In this document: positions 52,404 through 60,743 of the stretch, one piece after another
Position numbering within the stretch: position 1 is the stretch's first letter
Layout of the letters: the number at the start of each line of letters is the position of its first letter
Assembly: GCF_001857965.1 (NCBI RefSeq)
Contig: NZ_CP017774.1
Location: 1,364,001 to 1,428,000, forward strand
Length of the DNA stretch: 64,000 nucleotides
Direction of reading: 5' to 3'
Source of the DNA: Flavobacterium commune
Lineage (GTDB): Bacteria > Bacteroidota > Bacteroidia > Flavobacteriales > Flavobacteriaceae
Notes under the pieces: generated by a model
Told to the model about the DNA's origin: nothing
The model's input: the letters and a program-made list of their open reading frames with translations, nothing else
Database searches by the model: none
Made by a program: the position numbers and the translations under genes

Positions 52404-53745
52404 AATCAGCAAGGAATTAATTCAACAAGTAAAGGAACTCATTCAAAACAAAAGTGACCTAAAACTGGAAACTTTGTTGAATGATATTCACCATGCTGAT
52501 ATTGCCGAAATTCTGGATGAGCTTGATTTTGACGATGCAACTTATATCTTTAAGGTATTAGACAGTGATAAAACGGCAGAAATTCTTCTGGAACTGGAAG
52601 ATGATTTGCGTGAAAATATATTGAGTAGGCTTTCGCCAAAAGAAATCGCAGAGGAGCTAGATGAACTTGAAACCAACGACGCTGCCGATATTATTGCCGA
52701 ACTTTCGCAAGAGATTAAAGCCGAAGTAATATCGGAATTACAAGACGTTGAACACGCCAAAGACATTGTCGATTTGCTTCGTTATAAAGAAGACACTGCG
52801 GGTGGAATCATGCACAAAGAATTAGTAAAGGTCAATGAAAATTGGAATGTACTAACCTGTGTAAAAGAAATGCGCATTCAGGCCGAAAACATCTCCCGTG
52901 TGCATTCCATCTATGTAGTAGATGACGAAGGTCGATTAAAAGGACGCCTTTCTCTGAAAGATTTATTAACTACTTCGACCAAGACAGCTATTAGCGATGT
53001 CTATATCCGAAAGCTGAATTATGTCAACGTAGATGCCGAAGACGTTGAAGTAGCCCGTATCATGCAGAAATACGATTTAGAGGCCATTCCGGTAGTGGAC
53101 GAATTGGGACGTTTGGTAGGACGAATCACCATTGATGATATCGTAGATGTAATTAAGGACGAAGCCGACCAGGATTACCAGTTAGCGGCAGGTATCTCTC
53201 AGGACGTTGAAGCCGATGACAGTATCATGGAGTTAACCAAAGCACGTTTGCCTTGGTTAGTTTTAGCATTACTCGGTGGTTTTATAACAGTAAGAGTCTT
53301 GGGATTGTTTGAAGGAGCGATGTTAGAACATGGCAATCTTTTCTTTTTTACACCACTTATTGCGGCGATGGCAGGAAATGTAGGAGTTCAATCCTCGGCA
53401 ATTATTGTACAGGGTTTGGCTAATGACACTCTGAGCGGCTCTTTGTTTAACCGATTAATAAAAGAAATTTCGTTGAGTTTACTCAACGGTATTATTCTGG
53501 CCAGTATATTATTCATAGGAAGTCATTTTTTACTTAATGTAGAAGTTATTGTGGGACTTATAGTAACCACAGCCTTGATTTCGGTGATTGTAATAGCTTC
53601 ATTGATAGGGACTTTTATCCCTTTATTATTGGATAAATTTGGGATTGACCCTGCTTTGGCAACAGGGCCGTTTATCACCACTAGCAATGATATTTGCGGA
53701 ATCCTGATTTATTTTTCGATTGCCAAAATGATTTTAGGTTTTTAA
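52393..53745 (+). CDS. mgtE: Magnesium transporter MgtE
   Basis: 450 residues. MgtE N domain (about 15-125) with Asp/Glu-rich helices such as [17 protein letters not shown], two CBS domains (about 135-255, with [15 protein letters not shown] and [19 protein letters not shown]), a plug helix and five transmembrane helices (about 285-450, with [19 protein letters not shown] as the conserved pore motif). It is a gated magnesium channel of the inner membrane. It is translationally coupled to rsmA by an 11-bp overlap, a pairing common in Bacteroidota. Confidence 0.95.
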   Translation: MEFKISKELIQQVKELIQNKSDLKLETLLNDIHHADIAEILDELDFDDATYIFKVLDSDKTAEILLELEDDLRENILSRLSPKEIAEELDELETNDAADIIAELSQEIKAEVISELQDVEHAKDIVDLLRYKEDTAGGIMHKELVKVNENWNVLTCVKEMRIQAENISRVHSIYVVDDEGRLKGRLSLKDLLTTSTKTAISDVYIRKLNYVNVDAEDVEVARIMQKYDLEAIPVVDELGRLVGRITIDDIVDVIKDEADQDYQLAAGISQDVEADDSIMELTKARLPWLVLALLGGFITVRVLGLFEGAMLEHGNLFFFTPLIAAMAGNVGVQSSAIIVQGLANDTLSGSLFNRLIKEISLSLLNGIILASILFIGSHFLLNVEVIVGLIVTTALISVIVIASLIGTFIPLLLDKFGIDPALATGPFITTSNDICGILIYFSIAKMILGF

Positions 53746-53775
53746 TATTTTAGAAGATAAAAAAATACAAACAAC

Positions 53776-54555
53776 ATGAAAGTACATATCATTGGAGGAG
53801 GTAACTTAGGAGCAGCTATTGCATTAGGAATGGCAAAAAATGCCAGTGAACACCAGGTTACAGTAACCAGAAGAAACATAGCCAGTATTCTCTATTTAGA
53901 AAAATTAGGCGTAAGCGTTTCTTCAGATAACAAACACAATATTCAGGAGGCTGATGTTATTATTTTAACGATTAAACCGTATCAGGTGGACACCGTTTTA
54001 GCAGAAATTCTTCCTGTTATTTCGAATAAAATAATTGCATCGGGAGTAAGCGGATTATCTATTGAAGCCTTGCAAAATAAAATTGGCGAAGGTCATCAGG
54101 CTATTCGAATTATGCCCAACATTGCTGCACAATACGGAGCTTCGGCAACCTGTATTTCTTTTAACGAAAAACATGCAGAACAAGGTCAAAAACTAGTAAC
54201 CATCTTCAAAGAATTAGGAACAGCACCGGTTATTGACGAAAAATTAATGGATGCGGCAACAGTTTTAGCTGCCAGCGGAACTGCTTTTGCTTTGCGTTAC
54301 ATCAGAGCTTCCATGCAGGCAGGTATCGAAATCGGATTTGACTGGAAAACGGCATTGGCTATTTCGGCACAAACTGTAAAAGGAGCCGCCGAAATGGTGA
54401 TGGAAGAACAAATCCACCCGGAACAATTAATCGACAGAGTTACCACTCCACAAGGTTGCACCATTACAGGATTAAGCGAAATGGAATCACACGGATTCAG
54501 TTCTTCATTAATCCGCGGAATTAAGGCGGCAGTAAAGAAAATTAAAGGAGTGTAA
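53776..54555 (+). CDS. proC: Pyrroline-5-carboxylate reductase
   Basis: 259 residues. NADPH-binding motif HIIGGGNLGAAIALGM at the N-terminus, IMPNIAAQYG (about 115-124) and the C-terminal substrate loop VTTPQGCTITGL are all diagnostic of ProC. It makes proline from pyrroline-5-carboxylate. It lies 30 bp after mgtE, so it may belong to the same transcript, and is followed by a bidirectional terminator. Confidence 0.93.
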   Translation: MKVHIIGGGNLGAAIALGMAKNASEHQVTVTRRNIASILYLEKLGVSVSSDNKHNIQEADVIILTIKPYQVDTVLAEILPVISNKIIASGVSGLSIEALQNKIGEGHQAIRIMPNIAAQYGASATCISFNEKHAEQGQKLVTIFKELGTAPVIDEKLMDAATVLAASGTAFALRYIRASMQAGIEIGFDWKTALAISAQTVKGAAEMVMEEQIHPEQLIDRVTTPQGCTITGLSEMESHGFSSSLIRGIKAAVKKIKGV

Positions 54556-54577
54556 TTCATTCCTGCAGATAATACAA

Positions 54578-54613
54578 AAAGGGCTTCTCGATAATTTTGA
54601 GAAGCCCTTTTTT
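54578..54613. terminator. Bidirectional rho-independent terminator
   Basis: GGGCTTCTC (54581-54589) pairs with GAGAAGCCC (54599-54607), a perfect 9-bp stem with 9-nt loop, AAAAA before and TTTTTT after. It sits between proC and the convergent GH43 gene. Confidence 0.93.
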
Positions 54614-54638
54614 CGTGTAATTAACTAAAAGGCAAATA

Positions 54639-55688
54639 TTATTTCTTCGTTTTCAAAGCCATATCGTTATCATCGATTTCCTGACCAAAATCAGGCATGC
54701 CGTCTTTAGTCCATTTTAAAACTCTGGCGTGGGTGTGGCGGTTTGGGTCTGATAAGGCGTCTCCTTTGATTTTTTCATAATCACGAGCGTGGTAAATCAT
54801 GATATCGGTTTTTCCATCCTCGGCAACTGTAAAGCTGTTGTGTCCCGGACCATAGCGTTTGAATTTTTCGTTGGTAAAGAAAACTGGTTTATCAAGTTTG
54901 TTCCAGGAAGCTGGATCGAGTAAATCGGCTCCTTCTTTTGCCCAAAGCAAACCCAAACAATAAGTCGCATCAGTTGCACTAGCAGAGAATGTTAAAAACA
55001 CTTTTCCATTTCTAATCAATACAGCTGGTCCTTCATTTACTTTGTAAGTGTGCATTTCCCAATCGTAATCGGGCTGACTAATTACCACCTGTTTTTCATC
55101 TACTGTAGTTGGGCTGGTCATTTTTGCAATATACAAACTGGTGTTTACTACATTTCCCGGACCTCTATCTACCCAAATAAGGTAACGTTGTCCGTTATGC
55201 TCAAAAGTAGTTGCATCTAAAGCAAACACATCTTTTTTAGTCACAATCTGTCCTTCCTCTTTCCACTCTCCTTTTGTAGGGTCTTCTGATGGATTTGATA
55301 AAGCATAAATGCGAATTTTCCATTTGTCTTCTGCTGAACCTGCAGCAAAATAAATATACCACTTGCCATCAATTCGATGCAACTCAGGAGCCCAAATATG
55401 ATTTCCCATAACCCCTTTATCATGTTTACGCCATACCACAACTGGCTTCGCCTCTTTAATTCCGTTAATGGTTTTAGAACTGCGTATTTCAATGCGGTCG
55501 TACTCCGGAGCAGTTGCAATAAAATAATAAGTCCCATCGGCTGTTTTGGTTACAAACGGATCTGCCCGTTGCAAAGCCAAAGGATTTTCAAATTGGTTTT
55601 TTTTCAGTTTTTGCGAATGCGCCGTCATTCCAATGACTATAAAAGCCAACAGAAAAGTCAGCCGTAAAAAGTTCAGATTCTTGTTCAT
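54639..55688 (-). CDS. Secreted glycoside hydrolase family 43 enzyme
   Basis: 349 residues from ATG 55688, which gives the signal peptide ending GMTAHSQ. The longer frame to 55820 reads AT-rich leader and is not preferred. A five-bladed propeller is expected, with catalytic base Asp in RADPFVTKTADGTYY, pKa-tuning Asp in VFALDATTFEH and catalytic acid Glu in VNEGPAVLIRNGKVF. WAPELHRIDGKWYIYFAA is the typical strand pair. Substrates of the family are arabinan or xylan side chains. It acts in the periplasm or outside. No SusCD pair is adjacent. Confidence 0.88.
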   Translation of the reverse strand: MNKNLNFLRLTFLLAFIVIGMTAHSQKLKKNQFENPLALQRADPFVTKTADGTYYFIATAPEYDRIEIRSSKTINGIKEAKPVVVWRKHDKGVMGNHIWAPELHRIDGKWYIYFAAGSAEDKWKIRIYALSNPSEDPTKGEWKEEGQIVTKKDVFALDATTFEHNGQRYLIWVDRGPGNVVNTSLYIAKMTSPTTVDEKQVVISQPDYDWEMHTYKVNEGPAVLIRNGKVFLTFSASATDATYCLGLLWAKEGADLLDPASWNKLDKPVFFTNEKFKRYGPGHNSFTVAEDGKTDIMIYHARDYEKIKGDALSDPNRHTHARVLKWTKDGMPDFGQEIDDNDMALKTKK

Positions 55689-55718
55689 TTTTAATAAAAA
55701 TTGGGTAGTTGTCATTTT

Positions 55719-55737
55719 AAATGTAAAATATACATTT
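55719..55737. promoter_or_regulatory. Small palindrome upstream of the GH43 gene
   Basis: AAATGTA and TACATTT flank a 5-bp spacer (AAATA), 31 bp before ATG 55688. It could be an operator for the GH43 gene, but a 7-bp match in AT-rich DNA may be chance. Confidence 0.25.
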
Positions 55738-56020
55738 TTAACAAAGATAGCAATAATGTTGATTTGCTGTTTGTTTTTGTAAATTTTGATTAAAAATCTT
55801 AAACAATTGATTTTCAACACTATTTTTGTAAATAAAATAATTCAAATGACTAAAAATCAAGCATTTTATCTAATAAAAATGCTTTATATCGAATATTTAA
55901 TTAGTTGCTTTTCTAAAAGTAAAAATAAATGTAATTTTATAGAAGCAAACCCAGTCTATCGCTACTTGACTTTTCTTAATCAATGGTTTAAGTTAAAACT
56001 AACATTAAATATACCTTATT

Positions 56021-56098
56021 ATGAAAAAGTTATTCAACATGATTTACGACAAGATTTCCCGTTTTTTATTCGGAGACGAAACGATGGCGAGATATTAA
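56021..56098 (+). CDS. Possible 25-residue small protein
   Basis: The frame runs from ATG 56021 to TAA 56098 and encodes MKKLFNMIYDKISRFLFGD plus six residues, an amphipathic, basic-hydrophobic helix with a natural start (MKK). It lies inside an otherwise empty region (55821-56291) that looks like a transcription unit: TATTTTTG at 55821-55828 and a good terminator at 56172-56209. An overlapping 110-residue frame from ATG 55846 exists but looks like translated AT-rich noise. Real expression is uncertain; the transcript may instead be non-coding. Confidence 0.35.
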   Translation: MKKLFNMIYDKISRFLFGDETMARY

Positions 56099-56171
56099 CG
56101 AAAAATTGTATCAGTAAAAAAAGAGCGTATGTAAAAAACACTACTTTAAGTTTGGGTCATCCAACAGCAAG

Positions 56172-56209
56172 CCATTTCTGAATTAGTTTTAATTTAGAAA
56201 TGGTTTTTT
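56172..56209 (+). terminator. Rho-independent terminator with no annotated gene before it
   Basis: CCATTTCT (56172-56179) pairs with AGAAATGG (56196-56203), 16-nt loop, followed by six T. The nearest gene upstream on the plus strand is proC, 1.6 kb away behind its own terminator, so this one implies a local transcript. Confidence 0.75.
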
Positions 56210-56261
56210 GTTGCTACGGGATACTCATTTTTAGACACAAATGAATCCCCTATTTTTTTAG

Positions 56262-56269
56262 TATTTTTG
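56262..56269 (+). promoter_or_regulatory. -7 promoter element of the 2-hydroxyacid dehydrogenase gene
   Basis: TATTTTTG fits TAnnTTTG, 22 bp before ATG 56292. No TTG at standard spacing. Confidence 0.45.
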
Positions 56270-56291
56270 AAAGCTCAACATAAAAATACTT

Positions 56292-57239
56292 ATGGATATT
56301 AAAATTCTGCACATAGATAGTAATAACCCAATAATGATGAGCCAATTACAGCAATTGGGTTTTATCAATCACGAAGACTTTACTTCGTCAAAAGAAGAAA
56401 TCGAAAATAAAATTCAGGATTATCATGGAATTGTCATTCGTAGCCGATTTAAAATTGATAAAACTTTTTTAGACAAAGCAACTAATTTGCAGTTTATAGC
56501 GCGTGTAGGAGCCGGATTAGAAAGTATCGATTGCGATTATGCTCTTGCTAAAAATATTCGTTTAATTGCCGCTCCCGAAGGGAATCGAAATGCAGTAGCC
56601 GAACACACCTTAGGAATGATTTTGTCGCTTTTTAATAATTTAAATCGTGCCGACAGAGAAATACGTTCCGGATACTGGAACAGAGAAAGCAATCGCGGTC
56701 ATGAATTAGACGGAAAAACCGTGGGAATTATTGGTTATGGAAATATGGGAAAATGGTTTGCTAAAAAACTCAGAGGTTTTGATGTCGAAGTGCTTTGTTA
56801 TGATATTCAGGAAAATGTGGCCGATGCCAATGCAAAGCAGGTTTCTTTAGCCGATTTACAACAAAAAGCAGATGTATTAAGTTTACATATTCCATGGACT
56901 CCCGATACCGACAAAATGGTTAATGCGTCTTTTATAAATGCTTTTGCCAAGCCGTTTTGGATTTTTAACACCTCTCGGGGGAAAAACATTGTAACGGCTG
57001 ATTTGGTTGCTGCTTTGCAATCCGGAAAAGTTTTAGGTGCCGGACTGGATGTTTTAGAATATGAAAAATTGTCTTTTGAGACCTTATTTCAGGACAAAAC
57101 TACACCCGAAGCTTTTCAGTATTTATTAGAAGCCGATAATGTGTTATTGTCGCCTCATGTGGCTGGCTGGACATTTGAAAGTCACGAGCGATTAGCACAA
57201 GTAATTGTGGATAAAATCAAGAATTTATACTTTAATTAA
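56292..57239 (+). CDS. D-2-hydroxyacid dehydrogenase (phosphoglycerate dehydrogenase-like)
   Basis: 315 residues. The substrate domain has VRVGAGLESID-type sequence (ARVGAGLESID, about 75-85) and the NAD-binding domain has GIIGYGNMGKW (about 147-157). The catalytic Arg is in FNTSRGKNIV, with the Glu and His pair in LDVLEYEK and SPHVAGWT. It acts on a D-2-hydroxy acid such as 3-phosphoglycerate or glyoxylate; without the ACT domain of SerA-type enzymes the true substrate is uncertain. No serine-pathway neighbours. Confidence 0.85.
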   Translation: MDIKILHIDSNNPIMMSQLQQLGFINHEDFTSSKEEIENKIQDYHGIVIRSRFKIDKTFLDKATNLQFIARVGAGLESIDCDYALAKNIRLIAAPEGNRNAVAEHTLGMILSLFNNLNRADREIRSGYWNRESNRGHELDGKTVGIIGYGNMGKWFAKKLRGFDVEVLCYDIQENVADANAKQVSLADLQQKADVLSLHIPWTPDTDKMVNASFINAFAKPFWIFNTSRGKNIVTADLVAALQSGKVLGAGLDVLEYEKLSFETLFQDKTTPEAFQYLLEADNVLLSPHVAGWTFESHERLAQVIVDKIKNLYFN

Positions 57240-57290
57240 AGTAAATCAGCTTGTGTTATTTTAGTATTTAGATAAAATTTCATAAATTTA

Positions 57291-57602
57291 ATGATTGATA
57301 ATCAGCAAAATACTATGATTATGGAAAATTCAAAACACGAACACTGGAATCAACCACAACCTTTTGAAGAAGATAATAAAAGGCTGGCTGCAGGTTTATT
57401 AGCTATTATTCTGGGGCCTTTGGGAATTCATAAATTTCTGTTGGGTTACACTAAAGAAGGAGTCATCTGGCTTTTTCTAAGTCTAATCAGTTTTGGAGCA
57501 TTAACCGGTCTTTTAGGACTTATAGAAGGAATTATCTATTTGACCAAATCAGAGGATGAATTTTACAGAACATACCAATTAGGACGAAAACCCTGGTTTT
57601 AA
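57291..57602 (+). CDS. TM2-domain protein
   Basis: 103 residues. A hydrophilic N-terminus, then the TM2 pattern with two helices (about 32-50 and 58-78): AAGLLAIILGPLGIHKFLLG and VIWLFLSLISFGALTGLLG, the polar HKFLLGYTKEG turn between, and a final short amphipathic tail. The function is unknown. The first 10 codons contain two more ATGs (57315 and 57321), so the true start may be slightly later. It ends before a strong terminator. Confidence 0.85.
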   Translation: MIDNQQNTMIMENSKHEHWNQPQPFEEDNKRLAAGLLAIILGPLGIHKFLLGYTKEGVIWLFLSLISFGALTGLLGLIEGIIYLTKSEDEFYRTYQLGRKPWF

Positions 57603-57657
57603 ATAAAAATCCGAACCAATAAAAAGCTGTTTAAAATACATTATTCTATAAAATACA

Positions 57658-57694
57658 ATTCCGCAAAGCCATTCAACTTTGCGGAATTTTTTTT
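57658..57694 (+). terminator. Rho-independent terminator after the TM2 gene
   Basis: ATTCCGCAAAG (57658-57668) and CTTTGCGGAAT (57677-57687) form a perfect 11-bp stem with an 8-nt loop, followed by a run of T. Confidence 0.9.
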
Positions 57695-57745
57695 AACTCT
57701 CGGCTTTTGTTTTTTTACATAAAAAACAACTAGTCAAATCTCAGC

Positions 57746-58081
57746 TTATGGTTTTCCTAATAAGAGTAAATCAGAAACCACCACTTCGGTCACATAACGT
57801 TTTTCGCCGTTTTTATCTTCATAAGTACGATGAGTCAATTTGCCTTCTATGGCAATTTCTCGTCCTTTAGTAACGTATTTTTCGATAATTTCGGCAGTTT
57901 TTCCCCAGGCAATTAATCGATGCCATTGGGTCTCCTCAACTTTTTCTCCTTTATCGTTTTTGTAAATTTCGTTAGTTGCCAATGTAAAATTGGCTAACTT
58001 TTTACCTCCGTCAAAATTTTTGATTTCAGGTTCATTTCCTAAATGACCTATCAACTGTACTTTGTTTCTTAATGCATTCAT
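57746..58081 (-). CDS. ssb: Single-stranded DNA-binding protein
   Basis: 111 residues, an OB-fold with the SSB features MNALRNKVQLIGHLGNEPEI, FTLATNEIY, TQWHRLIAWGKTAEI and YVTKGREIAIEGKLTHRTYED. The usual acidic C-terminal tail is missing: the protein ends DLLLLGKP. Short flavobacterial SSB paralogues of this form are common beside a longer, tailed SSB, so this may be an accessory copy (inference). It is divergent from the GNAT-nitrilase gene. Confidence 0.9.
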   Translation of the reverse strand: MNALRNKVQLIGHLGNEPEIKNFDGGKKLANFTLATNEIYKNDKGEKVEETQWHRLIAWGKTAEIIEKYVTKGREIAIEGKLTHRTYEDKNGEKRYVTEVVVSDLLLLGKP

Positions 58082-58218
58082 GGCGTATAAAATTTAATTG
58101 TTAATGAATAAATTTGATTTAAAAATTGTCATTGCTTTTATTGCTTTTCGACGATACAAAGTTGCAACCAGGGCAAACATTTATTCGGTTAGTATCTATT
58201 TACTTTCGGTTATAAATA

Positions 58219-58257
58219 TTTGTAAACGTTTGTAAACGGATACTTTTTTTCGTATCT
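58219..58257. promoter_or_regulatory. Direct repeat and small stem in the divergent ssb/GNAT-nitrilase region
   Basis: TTTGTAAACG is repeated in tandem (58219-58228 and 58229-58238), followed by a 5-bp stem GATAC/GTATC around TTTTTTTC (about 58240-58257). TATCTTTC at 58253-58260, one base off TAnnTTTG, is a possible promoter element for the plus-strand gene. Confidence 0.35.
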
Positions 58258-58277
58258 TTCAGCAAATCAATTCTTTT

Positions 58278-59807
58278 ATGCAAGCAGAAATCAACAAAGT
58301 CGAACTACGAAATCTGAAAATTCAAGACTACAAAGAATTGAAAAATTCGATGATTGAATCTTATCCGGAAATGGTTGACGATTATTGGAGAGAAGCCGAT
58401 ATTAAAAAATTACTCAAAATATTTCCCGAAGGTCAGCTGGTTATTTTAGTTGATGACATTGTAGTTGGTGCCGCATTATCCCTAATTGTACACGAAGATT
58501 TAGTGGATCAAAACCACGATTATGCTAAAATTACAGGCAACTATACCTTTTCTACCCATACTGCTAAAGGTGAGATTTTGTATGGTATTGATGTTTTTGT
58601 AGTACCAAAATACCGTGGATTACGTTTAGGACGCCGTTTGTACGATGCCCGAAAAGAAATTTGCGAACAACTAAATCTAAAATCCATTGTATTTGCAGGC
58701 AGAATTCCGAATTACGCCAACTATGCACATGAAATCAATCCCAAAACTTATATTGACAAAGTAAAAAGAAAAGAGATTCATGATCCCGTACTGTCTTTTC
58801 AATTAAGTAATGATTTTCACGTAATGCGGGTGATGAAAAACTATCTGGAAGGCGATAGAAAATCTAAAGAATTTGCTGTTTTATTAGAATGGAATAACAT
58901 CTATTACATTGAAAGTCCTACAATTATTAATACCGAAAAAACAGTCATCCGATTGGGGTTGATTCAATGGCAGATGCGTCCTTTGAAAAATCTGGAAGCG
59001 TTGTTTGAACAATCTGAATTTTTTATTGATGCTGTTTCGGGTTATGGCAGCGATTTTGCTGTTTTCCCCGAATTGTTTATTGCGCCTTTAATGGCCGATT
59101 ACAATCATTTGTCTGAAGCCGATGCCATTCGGGAACTGGCTAAATACGCCGAACCTATAAGGAAACGTTTTCAGGAATTAGCCATTTCATATAATATCAA
59201 TATTATTAGCGGAAGCATGCCTAATTTAGTTGACGGAGTCCTCTATAATAGTGGTTTTTTATGCAAAAGAGACGGTACTTATGAAACCTACACCAAAATC
59301 CACATTACCCCAAACGAGGTTTTTCACTGGGGAATAACAGGCGGAAATACCATTCAGACTTTTGACACCGATTGCGGAAAAATAGGAATTATGATTTGTT
59401 ATGATGTGGAATTCCCCGAACTTTCCCGATTAATGGCCGATGAAGGCATGAACATTCTCTTTGTTCCTTTCCTGACCGATACTCAAAACGGCTACACTCG
59501 GGTAAAACATTGTGCCCAGGCCAGAGCCATAGAAAACGAATGTTATGTGGCCATTGCAGGCTGTGTAGGCAACTTGCCAAAAGTAAACAACATGGACATT
59601 CAATATGCACAAACCGCTGTATTTACACCCGCCGATTTTGCTTTCCCAAGCAATGGAATCAAAGCCGAAACAACACCAAATACCGAAATGACGCTAATTG
59701 TAGATGTCGATTTAGATCTTTTAAAAGAATTACATGAACACGGAAGTGTAAAAATCTTAAAAGACCGTCGTCATGATTTATATCGAATTAAAAAACTAAA
59801 AAATTAA
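58278..59807 (+). CDS. Fusion of GNAT acetyltransferase and nitrilase-family amidase
   Basis: 509 residues. An N-terminal GNAT domain (about 5-165, with VDVFVVPKYRGLRLGRRLYDARKEI in two halves around the acetyl-CoA loop) is fused to a carbon-nitrogen hydrolase domain (about 225-500). The nitrilase triad is visible: Glu in FAVFPELFIAP, Lys in TYTKIHITPNE and Cys in GIMICYDVEFPE. Such fusions are widespread in Bacteroidota, and the joint substrate is unknown. It heads a tight plus-strand group with the YfiT gene (2 bp gap) and two more genes. Confidence 0.9.
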   Translation: MQAEINKVELRNLKIQDYKELKNSMIESYPEMVDDYWREADIKKLLKIFPEGQLVILVDDIVVGAALSLIVHEDLVDQNHDYAKITGNYTFSTHTAKGEILYGIDVFVVPKYRGLRLGRRLYDARKEICEQLNLKSIVFAGRIPNYANYAHEINPKTYIDKVKRKEIHDPVLSFQLSNDFHVMRVMKNYLEGDRKSKEFAVLLEWNNIYYIESPTIINTEKTVIRLGLIQWQMRPLKNLEALFEQSEFFIDAVSGYGSDFAVFPELFIAPLMADYNHLSEADAIRELAKYAEPIRKRFQELAISYNINIISGSMPNLVDGVLYNSGFLCKRDGTYETYTKIHITPNEVFHWGITGGNTIQTFDTDCGKIGIMICYDVEFPELSRLMADEGMNILFVPFLTDTQNGYTRVKHCAQARAIENECYVAIAGCVGNLPKVNNMDIQYAQTAVFTPADFAFPSNGIKAETTPNTEMTLIVDVDLDLLKELHEHGSVKILKDRRHDLYRIKKLKN

Positions 59808-59809
59808 AT

Positions 59810-60361
59810 ATGGAGCATCAATTGCATGATATAGAAAGCTTACGATTTCCAATAGGAGAATTTCAAAAACCTAATTCTATAACCCCAGATTACTTAGATA
59901 CATGGATTGAAACTATTGAAAATTTTCCTTCCAAAATAAATGAACTGACCAAAAACCTTTCGGTAAACGAATTAAATTGGATTTATAGACCCAACGGCTG
60001 GAAAATAAAACAAGTAGTACACCATTGTGCCGATAGTCATATCAATAGTTTTGTCCGTTTTAAATTGGCATTAACTGAAGAAAAACCAATCATTAAACCG
60101 TATGAAGAGGATCGATGGGCAGAACTCATTGATGGCGTTTCTGATGACTTAACGGCTTCCCTTCAAATAATCAAAGGAGTACATGCCCGATGGGTTTTGC
60201 TATTAAAATCATTTAGCGAAAAAGAATTAAAAAGACAATTTATCCATCCGGCAACCCATAAAACCTCATGTTTAGAAGAAGTTATTGGCGTGTATGCCTG
60301 GCATTGTAATCATCATTTAGCACATATTGAACAAGCCTTGTTTTACAAGGGACAATTTTAA
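59810..60361 (+). CDS. YfiT/DinB-fold putative bacillithiol transferase
   Basis: 183 residues. It opens with SLRFPIGEFQKP, typical of the YfiT group, and has the DinB-fold metal-binding histidines in VVHHCADSHINS and WHCNHHLAH. YfiT/BstA homologues transfer bacillithiol to reactive compounds or act as metal-dependent hydrolases. With the bacilliredoxin at 5583 this supports bacillithiol use. It follows the GNAT-nitrilase gene by 2 bp, so the two are cotranscribed. Confidence 0.9.
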   Translation: MEHQLHDIESLRFPIGEFQKPNSITPDYLDTWIETIENFPSKINELTKNLSVNELNWIYRPNGWKIKQVVHHCADSHINSFVRFKLALTEEKPIIKPYEEDRWAELIDGVSDDLTASLQIIKGVHARWVLLLKSFSEKELKRQFIHPATHKTSCLEEVIGVYAWHCNHHLAHIEQALFYKGQF

Positions 60362-60367
60362 AAAATT

Positions 60368-60718
60368 ATGGTAAAGAACTGTTTAGAATGTGGCGAAAAA
60401 ATTATAGGTCGCGAAGACAAGAAGTTTTGCAGCGATGGCTGTCGCAATGCCTACAACAACAAAATGAACAAGGACAGTAACAACTTCATGCGCAACATCA
60501 ACAATAAATTGCGCAAGAATTACCGCATTCTTAGCGAGCTGAACACCGATGGAAAATCAAAAACTACTAAAAGCAAATTATTAAGTAAAGGTTTCGATTT
60601 TGATTTTTTTACCAATATTTTAAAAACTAAAACAGGAAACACATACTATTTTCTGTATGACCAAGGTTATATGTTATTAGAAAATGATTTATATATTCTT
60701 GTAAAAAAAGACAATTAG
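60368..60718 (+). CDS. Small zinc-ribbon protein of unknown function
   Basis: 116 residues. The N-terminal zinc ribbon has CLECGEKIIGREDKKFCSDGC (two CxxC/CxxxC pairs, residues about 4-24), similar to DUF2116-type ribbons. A basic stretch follows (KMNKDSNNFMRNINNKLRKN) and then a short alpha/beta tail (TYYFLYDQGYMLLEN). Basic and zinc-binding, it may contact nucleic acid (inference). It starts 6 bp after the YfiT gene, so it is part of the same operon. Confidence 0.75.
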   Translation: MVKNCLECGEKIIGREDKKFCSDGCRNAYNNKMNKDSNNFMRNINNKLRKNYRILSELNTDGKSKTTKSKLLSKGFDFDFFTNILKTKTGNTYYFLYDQGYMLLENDLYILVKKDN

Positions 60719-60743
60719 TTGCCCTACCCCAAACCTACTTAAA

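Noticed and set aside
55786..56181. 131-residue open frame on the plus strand (or 110 residues from ATG 55846)
   Set aside because: The translation is AT-driven with no domain, signal or helix pattern, and it overlaps a better-looking short ORF in another frame. I treat it as chance.
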